Shown here: positions 28,479 to 37,276 of the stretch, piece by piece
Layout of the letters: each line of letters starts with the position of its first letter
Numbering within the stretch: the stretch's first letter is position 1
Assembly: GCA_913057435.1 (NCBI GenBank)
Contig: CAJXNY010000030.1
Location: 1-64,000, forward strand
Reading direction: 5' to 3'
DNA: 64,000 nucleotides
Origin: an uncultured Oceanospirillaceae bacterium
GTDB taxonomy: Bacteria; Pseudomonadota; Gammaproteobacteria; Pseudomonadales; Balneatricaceae
Program-made: the position numbers and the translations under genes
Notes under the pieces: model-generated
What the model saw: only the letters and a program-made list of their open reading frames with translations
Told to the model about the DNA's origin: nothing
The model's database searches: none

Positions 28479-29342
28479 ATGATGAAGGACTATCTCAGGA
28501 GTCTTGGTATTGCCACAGCCTTTCTCTCCAGCCTGTCCTGGGCGGATGACCCCATTATTCTTATCCCGCCATTGAGTCAGGCACCGCAACTGGATGGCCA
28601 GGTTGATGCATTCTGGCAGGCGGCCCCGGTGCAGCGGGTAACATTACGACCTAACAGTGAATTTGAAGCACCCGACCCGGTTACCGAGGTCCTGCTACGG
28701 GCCGGGCATTTTCAGGGCCGGGTGTATTTTCTGCTGGAATGGGCGGATGCTGCCGAGGGGCGACAACATAAGCCGTTTGTCTGGGATAAGGCGCGCAATA
28801 AATATGTGCGTGGGGCGCAACGTGAAGACCGGCTGGCATTGCAGTTTCGCATCGCTGGGGATTACCAGGCTGACTGGCTGGCCTCCACCGGTTTTACTGC
28901 CGATATCTGGCACTGGAAGGCGTCCCGTTCAGACCCGCTGGGGCTGGCCGATGATAAATGGACCAAGGTCAGTCGGGACCGGCTGATACGCTCCAGTAAG
29001 GTCAGCCAGGGCCAGACACATATCTATGTATTGCGGCAATGGGATGAGGGTGAGCCGCTGTATACCACCCGCCGCTATCGCAAGTACGCAGGGGATATCA
29101 AGCCCAAATATATTCTCAATCCAGAGCTGGAGTCAGGTTCGACCACGGATGTCAAGGCGGCCAGTCACTGGGCTCAGGGGCGCTGGGTACTGGAGTTGAG
29201 CCGCAAGCTGGATACGGGCCACAGCGACGATGCGCGCTTTGAACTCGGCCAGGTGGTGCTGGGTGGTCTTTCGGTATTTAATCAGTCCGAAAGTGAACAG
29301 CACTTTATTTCATCGACCCAGCGTTTTCATTTTCTGCCATGA
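28479..29342 (+). CDS. Periplasmic ethylbenzene-dehydrogenase-like heme-binding domain protein
   Basis: Protein of 287 residues starting at 28479, where AGGAG stands eight bases ahead; a longer frame from 28395 has no comparable site. A signal peptide ends near SWADDP. The mature part begins LIPPLSQAPQLDGQVDAFW, the typical entry of the EB_dh family, the fold of the heme-b gamma subunits of ethylbenzene and dimethylsulfide dehydrogenases. FTADIWHWKA holds His and Lys candidates for heme ligation. No molybdenum or iron-sulfur subunits are nearby. Instead its stop overlaps the start of a GGDEF-EAL gene (ATGA), suggesting a sensor role. Heme binding is inferred from the family. Confidence 0.78.
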   Translation: MMKDYLRSLGIATAFLSSLSWADDPIILIPPLSQAPQLDGQVDAFWQAAPVQRVTLRPNSEFEAPDPVTEVLLRAGHFQGRVYFLLEWADAAEGRQHKPFVWDKARNKYVRGAQREDRLALQFRIAGDYQADWLASTGFTADIWHWKASRSDPLGLADDKWTKVSRDRLIRSSKVSQGQTHIYVLRQWDEGEPLYTTRRYRKYAGDIKPKYILNPELESGSTTDVKAASHWAQGRWVLELSRKLDTGHSDDARFELGQVVLGGLSVFNQSESEQHFISSTQRFHFLP

Positions 29343-31546
29343 ATAATTCAGCCCCTTCTTCTCAACGCAATCGGCGATTACGCAGCCTCTGGCAGCTGAT
29401 GGCGTACTGTTTTGTGCCTATTGTACTGTGTATGGGGCTGGCGCTGGTCTATAGCCATCTGACCCTGAACCAGATGATGGTCGCGGTGGCTGACAGCCAG
29501 CAACTGTCGGATGAACAGGCTCAGCGTATGGAGTCTATGCATAAGGACCAGTTGCCCCTGCACCACCGCTTGCGAGAGATGGCGGTGCTGGTCAGCCGGT
29601 TCGAGCATGAATTTGAACTGCTGGTGCTGGACCCGGAACGCCCGGATGACCAGGCGATTGAATTACGCCAGCAACTGGCTGACTACCTGCAAGCCATCCC
29701 CCTGCCTGCCAGTAGTGCCAACCCGCAGCTCAATGCCTGGTTGCTGGACAGTGCCGGACTGGTACTGGATCTGGTGGATGAATTGCTGGAGACCGGTGGC
29801 TCAAATGATCGTTACCGGCTTTTCCGCAATACCCTGTATCCGCTGTCGGAATTGCGTAATGGGGTCATGCAGGCGGAGCTGGAACAGGAAACGCGTAATC
29901 TGGCTGCCCTGAATACCCTGAACCAGGCGGCGGAGCGTTCGCGCGCGGGCTGGGAACAGCTGGTGTCCCGCTTTGTACAGGCGGAACGGGTGACTCAGGC
30001 GCTGATGTTGCTGATTGTACTGGCCAATATACTGTGCTGGTGGATACTGGGGCAGCTGTTACGTAAACGGCTGCTGACCCTGGCCGACTTTGCGGCGGCG
30101 ATTGCCCGGGGCCAGCTGTTGAAAGTGCCGTTCATCAGTCCTGACAGTACCGGGCAGCTGGCGCTCAGTCTGGCACGCACTGCCCGGCGAATCCGTGCGT
30201 TGCTCAAAGAGGCGCGCCACCAGGCGGATGAGGCGCAGCAGGCGCGGGGGGAGGCTGAGTTGCTGGCCTTTTATGACCCGCTCACTGGACTGGCTAATCG
30301 ACGCTCGTTCAATCACAGCCTGGAGCAGATGCTGCAATCGGTGCAGCGTGAGCGCCAGCTGTTCGCACTGTTTTACCTTGACCTTGATAACTTTAAATAT
30401 ATTAATGACTCGCTGGGCCATGATGTGGGAGATCAGTTGCTGAGCCATGTTGCCGGACAGTTGAAGTCCTGCCTGCATCAGGATGACTGTGTGGCCCGGC
30501 TTGGTGGTGATGAGTTCGCGGTGCTGGCCCGGGGCGGGACCCGTGACTCGACCGAACTGGCGGAACGGATACTGAGCCGGCTCAGTCAGCCGGTTGAACT
30601 TAACCAGCAGCCACTGGTGGTGTCCTGCAGTATCGGCATCGCTTTTGCCCGCATTGATGGTGACGATATCTCGACTCTGCAGAAAAACGCCGACCTGGCG
30701 TTGTATAAAGCCAAAGCCTCCGGTCGTAATACCTTCCAGTTTTTCTCACCGGAGCTGCATGCCTTGTCCATGCACCGCATGCGCATGGTCATGGAGTTAC
30801 GCCAGGCCTATGAAAACAATGAGTTCTTCCTGCATTATCAGCCAAAATTTGACCTGGCAAGCGGCCAGCTGACCTCACTGGAAGCACTGATTCGCTGGAA
30901 ACATGCGAAAGAGGGAATCATTTCTCCCCAGGATTTTATTCCGCTGGCGGAGGAAACCGGCCTGATCGAAGAGATCGGTAGCTGGGTGCTCCGGCAGGCC
31001 TGTGCGGATATCCGCACCCTGATCAGCCGGGGGTGCCCGTTGCCGGTGGCGGTGAACCTGTCCGGTCGGCAGTTCTATGATGGCAAACTGGCACAGACGG
31101 TTCAGTCCATACTGACGGAAGCCGGGGTAGAACCGCGCTGGCTGGAGCTGGAAGTGACCGAGACGGTGCTGATTGATGACATTGATGCCAGTGTTAAGGT
31201 GCTGGAGGCATTGCGAGCGTTGGGGGTCAGTATTGCCATTGATGATTTTGGCATGGGCTTCTCATCACTGAACTATCTGAAAAAACTGCCGATAGATGTG
31301 CTGAAAATTGACCGCAGCTTTGTCTGTCAGGTGCCGGGAGGGCGTAAAGATTGCGCCATTATCAACACCATTGTTGAATTGGCACACCGGCTGGAGCTGA
31401 CTGTGGTAGCTGAAGGTATTGAAACGGCAGAACAGAAGGCTTATTTGCATTCTATCGGTTGTGATGTCGGTCAGGGGTTTTATCTGGCCCAGCCGGTTGC
31501 ACTGCCTGAACTAATGCTGACGAGCGATCATATAACAGAAGTATAG
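29339..31546 (+). CDS. Membrane GGDEF-EAL protein coupled to the heme-domain protein
   Basis: Protein of 735 residues. Membrane segments near 18-38 and 222-241 enclose a helical periplasmic domain of about 180 residues. A HAMP linker follows, then GGDEF (LGGDEFAVLA near 389) and EAL (LEALIRWKH near 514). The EAL half has the active-site set (AVNLSGRQF, EVTETVL, DDFGMGFSSL, KIDRSFV, AEGIET). The residues before GGDEF (HQDD) lack the RxxD inhibitory site. The four-base overlap with the heme-domain gene means the two are made together. A plausible model is that the periplasmic heme protein contacts the periplasmic helices and sets c-di-GMP turnover by redox state or ligand; this is inference. 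Confidence 0.92.
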   Translation: MNNSAPSSQRNRRLRSLWQLMAYCFVPIVLCMGLALVYSHLTLNQMMVAVADSQQLSDEQAQRMESMHKDQLPLHHRLREMAVLVSRFEHEFELLVLDPERPDDQAIELRQQLADYLQAIPLPASSANPQLNAWLLDSAGLVLDLVDELLETGGSNDRYRLFRNTLYPLSELRNGVMQAELEQETRNLAALNTLNQAAERSRAGWEQLVSRFVQAERVTQALMLLIVLANILCWWILGQLLRKRLLTLADFAAAIARGQLLKVPFISPDSTGQLALSLARTARRIRALLKEARHQADEAQQARGEAELLAFYDPLTGLANRRSFNHSLEQMLQSVQRERQLFALFYLDLDNFKYINDSLGHDVGDQLLSHVAGQLKSCLHQDDCVARLGGDEFAVLARGGTRDSTELAERILSRLSQPVELNQQPLVVSCSIGIAFARIDGDDISTLQKNADLALYKAKASGRNTFQFFSPELHALSMHRMRMVMELRQAYENNEFFLHYQPKFDLASGQLTSLEALIRWKHAKEGIISPQDFIPLAEETGLIEEIGSWVLRQACADIRTLISRGCPLPVAVNLSGRQFYDGKLAQTVQSILTEAGVEPRWLELEVTETVLIDDIDASVKVLEALRALGVSIAIDDFGMGFSSLNYLKKLPIDVLKIDRSFVCQVPGGRKDCAIINTIVELAHRLELTVVAEGIETAEQKAYLHSIGCDVGQGFYLAQPVALPELMLTSDHITEV

Positions 31547-31594
31547 ATTTCTCAGCGGGTCCGTTCAGGCGCAGGAAATAAGTGTGAGCAGGCC

Positions 31595-31620
31595 GCGGGG
31601 TTACGTTTTCATCACCCCGC
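31595..31620. terminator. Hairpin between convergent GGDEF-EAL and CsgG-like genes
   Basis: GCGGGGT / ACCCCGC, a 7-bp perfect stem with a 12-base loop in the 91-base gap between convergent genes. No T run, so only a tentative terminator. Confidence 0.4.
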
Positions 31621-31637
31621 TACCTGGACTGGACGGA

Positions 31638-32828
31638 TCAACGTCGGACAATAAAGTCCTTTTCTATCAGTTCAGCGTCGCCATTAACCACCTTGGCATA
31701 AGTGGTTTTGGCATTGATACGCACGACCTTTATTGTGGCGATCTGCTCTTCCAGTTGTCCCAGCGACTCGCCGCTGTAGCTGTCGAACATCTCTTCACCT
31801 AGCAAATACACATCCAGCATTTCGCCTTTCTTCAGGGTTTTACCGCCCTGATTGATGACGATGGTTTTTCCTTTAACGGCAACAACTCGCATCGGATAAA
31901 TGTTAGATAGTGCCTTCTGTGCCAGCTCTCTGGCCAGTGTTGTAGTAATGCCGACTTCGGATGAGCCGTATTTTTTCAGCAGATCACGCACCTGTTTATC
32001 GCTGAATTTTATATTAATAGAGTCGGACCACTTCACCTGGCGGGTCGCTGCCAGAATAATCTTGTAGTCGATACTAGCCTGGCCACTGTAGTGAGTGATG
32101 GTTTCACCGGTCAGGGTCAGGGTTTTGCTGTGCTTACGGCTGTTAATACTGCGGATATTACCCACCACCAGGTAGTCAGCCCCTAGCACATTGCCCACCC
32201 GTGTCCGCTCTGCCAGACCCGCATCATCACTTAGCCACAGGTTCCGCTCAGCTTTGAATTCGTTCCCGAACTCGCGGTCAAGCACGTTAACCCTGCGGGA
32301 CTGGGTGAACTGGTTCATAATGTGGTTACGCAGTTTTGCTTCGACTTTACTGGCAAGGGTTTTATCGCCCAGCAGTGAAAAACTAGGCTTGTCTGTGTGG
32401 AATGGCAGTACCGCCAGGGTACGGCGACTGCTGGCTTTGAAACCTGGTTTTTCATACCTGGCTACGTAAACCGTAACATCTGCACGGTAGCTACCGTCGT
32501 CTTGCTCGCTGACATCATTGACGTCATAGCGAGAGACAACTCCCCGGGTTTTCAGACTAAGGTTACCGGAACGGGAAACGGCGAAGGTTGTGTCGTTGTG
32601 TTCGCCGTCATTGTTGCTGGTACTGACGCGCCCCGACAGTGATTGTACGACTTCGCGGCTGTCGATGCCGACCCCCGTCACCTGGCGCAGAGCCTGGGTC
32701 AGGGCATTTGCAATTGCCTGGTTATGGTGTTGGCCATAACCGGTTGCATCGACTTGCTGCTCACCGGCCAGTATCAGCGAAGGCAGCAGTACCAGCATGG
32801 CCAATACGCTTTTGAATATCCACTTCAT
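31638..32828 (-). CDS. CsgG/FlgT-like periplasmic protein, last gene of the LpoB operon
   Basis: Protein of 396 residues with a signal peptide (cleavage after SLILA). The N-terminal part (YGQHHNQAIANALTQALRQVTG) resembles FlgT/LPP20-type domains. The middle (RRTLAVLPFHTD, then VNVLDREFGNEFKAERNLW and LGADYLVVGNIRS) is CsgG-like, the fold used by several envelope assembly lipoproteins. The C-terminal beta part (VAVKGKTIVINQGGKTLKKG) resembles the FlgT C-terminal domain. It has no lipobox Cys, so it is probably soluble in the periplasm. The start at 32828 follows GAGGAG. It is ten bases past the DUF6844 gene. Exact role unknown. Confidence 0.75.
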   Translation of the reverse strand: MKWIFKSVLAMLVLLPSLILAGEQQVDATGYGQHHNQAIANALTQALRQVTGVGIDSREVVQSLSGRVSTSNNDGEHNDTTFAVSRSGNLSLKTRGVVSRYDVNDVSEQDDGSYRADVTVYVARYEKPGFKASSRRTLAVLPFHTDKPSFSLLGDKTLASKVEAKLRNHIMNQFTQSRRVNVLDREFGNEFKAERNLWLSDDAGLAERTRVGNVLGADYLVVGNIRSINSRKHSKTLTLTGETITHYSGQASIDYKIILAATRQVKWSDSINIKFSDKQVRDLLKKYGSSEVGITTTLARELAQKALSNIYPMRVVAVKGKTIVINQGGKTLKKGEMLDVYLLGEEMFDSYSGESLGQLEEQIATIKVVRINAKTTYAKVVNGDAELIEKDFIVRR

Positions 32829-32838
32829 GTGGAGCTCC

Positions 32839-34296
32839 TCAGAAGTCATCTGCAGACATCAGATCCCGGCTCTGGCTGGAGCCAGATGAGTGCTGCTGAG
32901 CCTGTTTGTGTTGTGGTTTCGCAGCCTGGCGAGCGGGCTTAAAGTTTTTCAGTTCCCGCGCGCGCTGTTCGGAAACCGGATGCCACATATAGACGACGCC
33001 ATTGATCTCGTGACCGTACATGGGGTGCTTGGCGGTCCAGCGGAACAGTTCGCGTGTGCCGGTCAGGTTATTGACCTTGCCGCGGACACTGACCTCCCGA
33101 TTGATTGCGCGGATGAACTCTACAGTGGTCTCCTCTCCTTCTTCAACCGAAGTGCCTTCTGCACGTACCACCCCCTCTACTTTTTTCTTCATCTCCTTGG
33201 AACTGATGTCCTTAGAGGTACCTGTTGACTTGAACAGGTAGGCGAAATTGGCGTATGCGCCTGATTTTGCGGCCGCATAAGACAGTTCGCGCTGGTCGGC
33301 TTTACGCTGGAAATCCTTGCCACGGTAAGGGTTACTGGACTGACCGAAAGAGATCAATACTGGGTAGCCGCTCTGATCGTACATGCGACGAATGCCGAAC
33401 TCATTCAGCAGTGCCATCTTGTCGTTGCGTAACAGTGTTGAAAGTGGCTGAGTACTTGCTTTTTCAGGCTTGGCGGCAATATCACCTTTACTGCGTGCGA
33501 CATCAGCGACGAACTGACGGAACTTGTTTGATGCGACAATCGCTACGGCGACCACATGGTTGCCTTCGCCGTCATAGGCCTCAAACGTTTTTACTGGGAT
33601 CACACCGGTAAGGCTATGTGTTGCTGTAGTGGTTACCGATTCCCGTACTGAGCGCTGGAACAGCGTGGCCCGTTTCTCTTTTGGTGCTGCTTTGAACTCG
33701 GATGGGTCCATCCCCATTTCCTGCAGCGCGCTGTCAAGTTTTGCGCCGGCCAGGAGAACCGCTTTATCCAGAAGCGCAATCAGATTATTGCTGCTGCGTA
33801 GTTCTTCAGCGGAGAACGAAGGCATCTGGCTCTGGTCGTCAAACAACTTGCTGGCGCTGCTGGCTGTGACATTGGTGCCCAGATATTCCAGATACTTTGC
33901 CTGCGCCTTAAGCGTCGCTTCTTTGTAAGCCATCTCACGGGCGTTGCCCCAGTCGCGGCTGTCCGGGCCTTGCATTACCGCAGCCTGCGCCGTGACATAG
34001 AACAGGCTGCCAGCTTCCGAGCGACGTTTGAATACCTGGCCTTTACCGCTGGTCTCCCAGTTGTCGATCTGTTCCTCAATTTGCAAGCCAATATCAATGG
34101 GCTCTGGCTGAGAAGCGGCGACGAGGGCTTGCTCAACCTGAGCGACTTCGCTTGCTGATTGTACCGGGCTGGCCTGTGCCAGCATGGTTTCCGCCTGGTT
34201 CTGCGTTACGTCTGCGAACAGAGGGCCGCTGGCGGCGGCAATGGCCAGTGCCAGAAGAGACTGTCTGATTGGTGTTGTCATCGAATAATTTCTCAC
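32839..34296 (-). CDS. DUF6844-type periplasmic protein
   Basis: Protein of 485 residues with a signal peptide (cleavage near GPLFA). A GTG at 34296 overlaps the lpoB stop by four bases (GTGA) and has AAAGGGA upstream; an ATG at 34281 is the alternative start. The body is mixed, with no enzyme motif I recognise. A long central domain (about 80-440) is followed by a His/Gln/Ser-rich tail. I recall this family only as DUF6844, found near LpoB and CsgG-like genes. The tight packing with lpoB upstream and the CsgG-like gene downstream suggests a shared envelope task. Confidence 0.65.
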   Translation of the reverse strand: MRNYSMTTPIRQSLLALAIAAASGPLFADVTQNQAETMLAQASPVQSASEVAQVEQALVAASQPEPIDIGLQIEEQIDNWETSGKGQVFKRRSEAGSLFYVTAQAAVMQGPDSRDWGNAREMAYKEATLKAQAKYLEYLGTNVTASSASKLFDDQSQMPSFSAEELRSSNNLIALLDKAVLLAGAKLDSALQEMGMDPSEFKAAPKEKRATLFQRSVRESVTTTATHSLTGVIPVKTFEAYDGEGNHVVAVAIVASNKFRQFVADVARSKGDIAAKPEKASTQPLSTLLRNDKMALLNEFGIRRMYDQSGYPVLISFGQSSNPYRGKDFQRKADQRELSYAAAKSGAYANFAYLFKSTGTSKDISSKEMKKKVEGVVRAEGTSVEEGEETTVEFIRAINREVSVRGKVNNLTGTRELFRWTAKHPMYGHEINGVVYMWHPVSEQRARELKNFKPARQAAKPQHKQAQQHSSGSSQSRDLMSADDF

Positions 34297-34910
34297 CAGG
34301 AGGTCCCTTTGGCACTGCCCAGTTTACGAATAGGTGTTTCACCTTCCCAGATTCCCAGCCCATTGGATAAGTCCGTCAGAGTTAGCTGGAAGTAGTATTC
34401 AACGAGTTGCTCACCGCTATTTACACGGTTGTTACGCTGAATTATTTTGCCGGACAGGCTCATGTTCGGTGCCGCCAGTTTTTGCTTGACCAGAGTGGAG
34501 CGGTCAACGCGCTTGGACTGTTTCAGCTCGTTGATTACGTTGTTCATCTTATCTTCGGCACCATTCAGACCGATGGCGGTCGTGGTGTAGACCTTACCGC
34601 TGCGTAGTAGCTCGATGCGGATTTTTTTCACCAGCTGATCGGTATCGATGCGCTGCATGGTGTCGTTCAGTACGGAAGAGATCACCATGATGTTCTTTTT
34701 ACCATCGTTGCGATCAACGGCGCCAGTTTCCAGCAAAGACTGCACAGCATCGGACGCGGCACGTTCAAAATCGATGCTGCTCAGGCCCATGGTTGTCGGC
34801 TCATTCACATTACCTGCGGTCAGGTTCTGTGTTTTAGGCGTACAACCTGTTGCAACGGCCAGCACGGCGGCGAGAGCTACGGTTTTGATCAGAGTGTTAC
34901 GTGCGTTCAT
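34293..34910 (-). CDS. lpoB: Penicillin-binding protein activator LpoB
   Basis: Outer-membrane lipoprotein of 205 residues with signal and lipobox VATGC. In E. coli LpoB reaches through the peptidoglycan to stimulate the synthase PBP1b. The core shows the LpoB-type pattern (SSIDFERAASDAVQSLL, IMVISSVLNDTMQRIDTDQL, RIELLRSGKVYTT, LSGKIIQRNNR, YYFQLTLTDLSNGLGIWEGE). The linker between the lipid Cys and the core is short, about 20 residues. The ATG overlaps the ycfL stop by four bases, and YcfL-LpoB adjacency is also seen in E. coli. Here it belongs to a five-gene run, and the partner synthase is not in the window. Confidence 0.88.
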   Translation of the reverse strand: MNARNTLIKTVALAAVLAVATGCTPKTQNLTAGNVNEPTTMGLSSIDFERAASDAVQSLLETGAVDRNDGKKNIMVISSVLNDTMQRIDTDQLVKKIRIELLRSGKVYTTTAIGLNGAEDKMNNVINELKQSKRVDRSTLVKQKLAAPNMSLSGKIIQRNNRVNSGEQLVEYYFQLTLTDLSNGLGIWEGETPIRKLGSAKGTSW

Positions 34911-35323
34911 TTCATACTTCCTTCTGTAGACGAGGCCTGTGATACCTGAGCAGGAAACAGGTCGATCCGGTAATTTATCGCTTTAGGTGTTGTGGCGATG
35001 CGTGAGAGTGTGACCGGCTCACCTGGGCGTAAGGTGTGAATAGCCCAGCGCGATGATGACAGCCCGGCCAGTTCAAAACCGGCATGGTCAAACCAGACCA
35101 CGCGAAAGCGAACTTTACGGGTACTGTGGCTGCGGTTGTGTACCCGCACGCCCTGACGTAGCAGTCCACCGTCGGTTATGCCGCCAGGCTGTGCATCAAC
35201 GCTTATGTACTGGCTGACACCGGGGCCGAGCATCAGCTGGCTTGTTTCTGGTGCGGCAGGTTGTGCCTGACAACCGGTCAGCAACACGGTTGTTATGACG
35301 CAGGCAAGCATTATCTTTTTCAT
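34907..35323 (-). CDS. ycfL: YcfL-type lipoprotein (DUF1425)
   Basis: Lipoprotein of 138 residues with lipobox LLTGC. The DUF1425 core is a small beta sandwich with VRVHNRSHSTRKVRFRVVWFD and GFELAGLSSSRWAIHTLRPGE. E. coli YcfL sits directly upstream of lpoB, as here, and the four-base overlap supports joint translation. Its function is unknown; the recurring link suggests help to LpoB or the same envelope process. Confidence 0.85.
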   Translation of the reverse strand: MKKIMLACVITTVLLTGCQAQPAAPETSQLMLGPGVSQYISVDAQPGGITDGGLLRQGVRVHNRSHSTRKVRFRVVWFDHAGFELAGLSSSRWAIHTLRPGEPVTLSRIATTPKAINYRIDLFPAQVSQASSTEGSMK

Positions 35324-35337
35324 CGACTCAGACCTGT

Positions 35338-36804
35338 TCAGGCATCAAAACCCGCTACGCGGTAGACGGGTTTGCTACCCGGGGCGGAGGCTTTGACATA
35401 GATGATGGAAAACTGATTGTCGGGTAGTTTGATCTCCAGCGGTTCCGCCAGACCTTCGGCTTTGAGCTGTAGTTTGTTGCCTTTCGGCTTGTTGATGCGA
35501 GCAACCTGAACTTCTTTCGGTAGCTCGGTCCAGCTGCGGGTATCTGCACGGGTAGTGGCCAGTTGGTATATACCTGCAAGTACGGAACCGACAGCACCGC
35601 CTTCTTTGCGGGCCTGGTACTGGACGAAGCCTTTCACCACGGTGGAGGCGACGGCTTTGGTTACTTTCAGTGGAAACTCTTTCTTGAACTCGCTCTGTAC
35701 GACACGATCAATACTGGCCAGCAAGGTGGTTTCGCCCAGTTGCTTGTCACCAGCGTATAGCTTGAATGATGGGTAAGCGCGTTTACGGTCTTTCAGTTTA
35801 GGTAGTGCCAGCTGGGAGTATTCCAGTTTATCGCTGACGACAAACAGGGGGATAGGGATCAGTGTCTCTGCGACTTCCGGTGCCTCACCGTTCTCGAATA
35901 TCACCCATACCGTCGGCTTCAGGCGAGATTTTCTCCATTCACCCTTACGTAGTTTATCGATCACTTTGAGGTCGGTTTTCACCGCCTTGTTATCCGGTGT
36001 CATGCCAGCAACGCGACGCATGGACTGGCGAGCTTTGCTCAGGTCGCCGTTGTCCTGGCTGGCCAGCATGAAGTAAAGGCCATGGAGGTAATCGGTGTAG
36101 GGGTTGACGAAATCAGGATAAACCTGCCACTCGGCCAGTTCAGGGTAAGCGTCATATACGGATTTCTCGCCGTCTTTCTGTTTTTGGGAGAAATCAAAGT
36201 CAGCTGCCGCTTTACTCTCGGGGCTCTGCTTTTGTGTTTGTTGCCGTACTTGCTCTTCTTTCGCGAGTGTTTCTTTTTGTTCGTCCAGACGTTCTTTAAA
36301 GTATTCTTCGGCTCTGCGCTGGCGATCGGCTGCGCGGTTAAGCTCAATACGCGCATTTTGAAAGTCGTGCAGATAGATGTTATTCAGGGCCTTATAGGTA
36401 TTAACCATAACGCCGTCGTACACTGCTGGGGCATAGCGATTGAAGGTGTTATTCAGCAACACTGATGTCACCGTTTCTATACCCTTGCGGGCAACGTGTT
36501 CGGTATCTTCAGTTTTCATCAGTGTTTCGGCACCGTCCAGCACCTTGTTGCTGAAGTCATACTGACCACTAGCGCTGAGTGCTGCTCCGGCATGTAAAGC
36601 CCAGAGTAATTCCGTTGATTCACCCTCAGCCGTGATGCCGCCTGCTTTCAGCGCAGAATCAGCGGCTTGCTGGTAATCACCTGCTGCAAATGTCTTCTGG
36701 AAATCTTCAGTATCTTTTTTTGCAGTAATCGTCTGACAGGCTGTCAGTGAAAGCGCGCAGGTAATGAGTGCCAGCCCTTTCAGGTGGCGAATGGGTAAAT
36801 TCAT
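35338..36804 (-). CDS. COG3014-type lipoprotein, first gene of the LpoB operon
   Basis: Lipoprotein of 488 residues with lipobox LTACQ. The ATG at 36804 is used rather than an upstream GTG at 36825, because it gives a compact lipoprotein signal. The N-terminal half is helical and TPR-like (DYQQAADSALKAGG, FQNARIELNRAADRQRRAEEYFKERLDE, with a Gln/Glu/Lys-rich coiled stretch near 170-200). The C-terminal half is beta-rich. Matches my memory of COG3014, an uncharacterised family found with lpoB. It stands 14 bases before ycfL, so the run of five genes from here to 31638 is very probably one operon. Confidence 0.72.
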   Translation of the reverse strand: MNLPIRHLKGLALITCALSLTACQTITAKKDTEDFQKTFAAGDYQQAADSALKAGGITAEGESTELLWALHAGAALSASGQYDFSNKVLDGAETLMKTEDTEHVARKGIETVTSVLLNNTFNRYAPAVYDGVMVNTYKALNNIYLHDFQNARIELNRAADRQRRAEEYFKERLDEQKETLAKEEQVRQQTQKQSPESKAAADFDFSQKQKDGEKSVYDAYPELAEWQVYPDFVNPYTDYLHGLYFMLASQDNGDLSKARQSMRRVAGMTPDNKAVKTDLKVIDKLRKGEWRKSRLKPTVWVIFENGEAPEVAETLIPIPLFVVSDKLEYSQLALPKLKDRKRAYPSFKLYAGDKQLGETTLLASIDRVVQSEFKKEFPLKVTKAVASTVVKGFVQYQARKEGGAVGSVLAGIYQLATTRADTRSWTELPKEVQVARINKPKGNKLQLKAEGLAEPLEIKLPDNQFSIIYVKASAPGSKPVYRVAGFDA

Positions 36805-37276
36805 GAGTGTGCTAATCCCTGACACAGCATACAGTTGCGTACGCCAGTACTTCAGTGTTTTGGATGAATCGCGTTGTCTGACGGCAAGGAATAGAAGGGG
36901 CCGATTAAAGCTAACACCACTCCTTGTGTTAAACCTGCGTACATAATAATCAAGGGCGTATTCTGCCGGATCGTTTTTTCATCTGCAATCGAAGACATGC
37001 TGCCTGTTTTGATAGATTTTTCGTTCATGTCGCTGTTGTTCCAGATCCTTGGCCTGAATTGACCTGAACATCACCTGAGCCGCTTTCAGGTGCTCGAATA
37101 ACTACCTTGATGTATACTCGCCGCCTTTCTCGGTCGCTACTGTTTGTGTTCGTGTTTTAGCGATTTTTTGCGCCTGTTGGGTGCCATTAACCGTATAAAA
37201 CCAGGCTTCGGTCGACTGATTTCCGCCGCCCACTGCACTGGGCGCTAACATTGCCGTTTACGAGGATTTTCCAGCA
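36805..37276. promoter_or_regulatory. Divergent regulatory region between the LpoB operon and glyA
   Basis: A 472-base gap without a gene. For glyA, a TATACT at 37113-37118 can serve as -10 box, giving a leader of about 150 bases. A 7-bp perfect inverted repeat, CACCTGA / TCAGGTG (37072-37092), lies just upstream and overlaps the expected -35 area, so it may be an operator. No clear PurR or MetR palindrome and no riboswitch I recognise. The part near 36805-36960 should hold the promoter of the LpoB operon, but no good box stands out. Confidence 0.4.

Noticed and set aside
31638-32828. Flagellar FlgT or curli CsgG gene itself
   Set aside because: No flagellar or curli genes are near and the lipobox of CsgG is missing; only the domain folds are shared.
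36805-37276. Glycine or SAM riboswitch in the glyA leader
   Set aside because: The leader is long enough, but I could not match conserved core motifs of either class.
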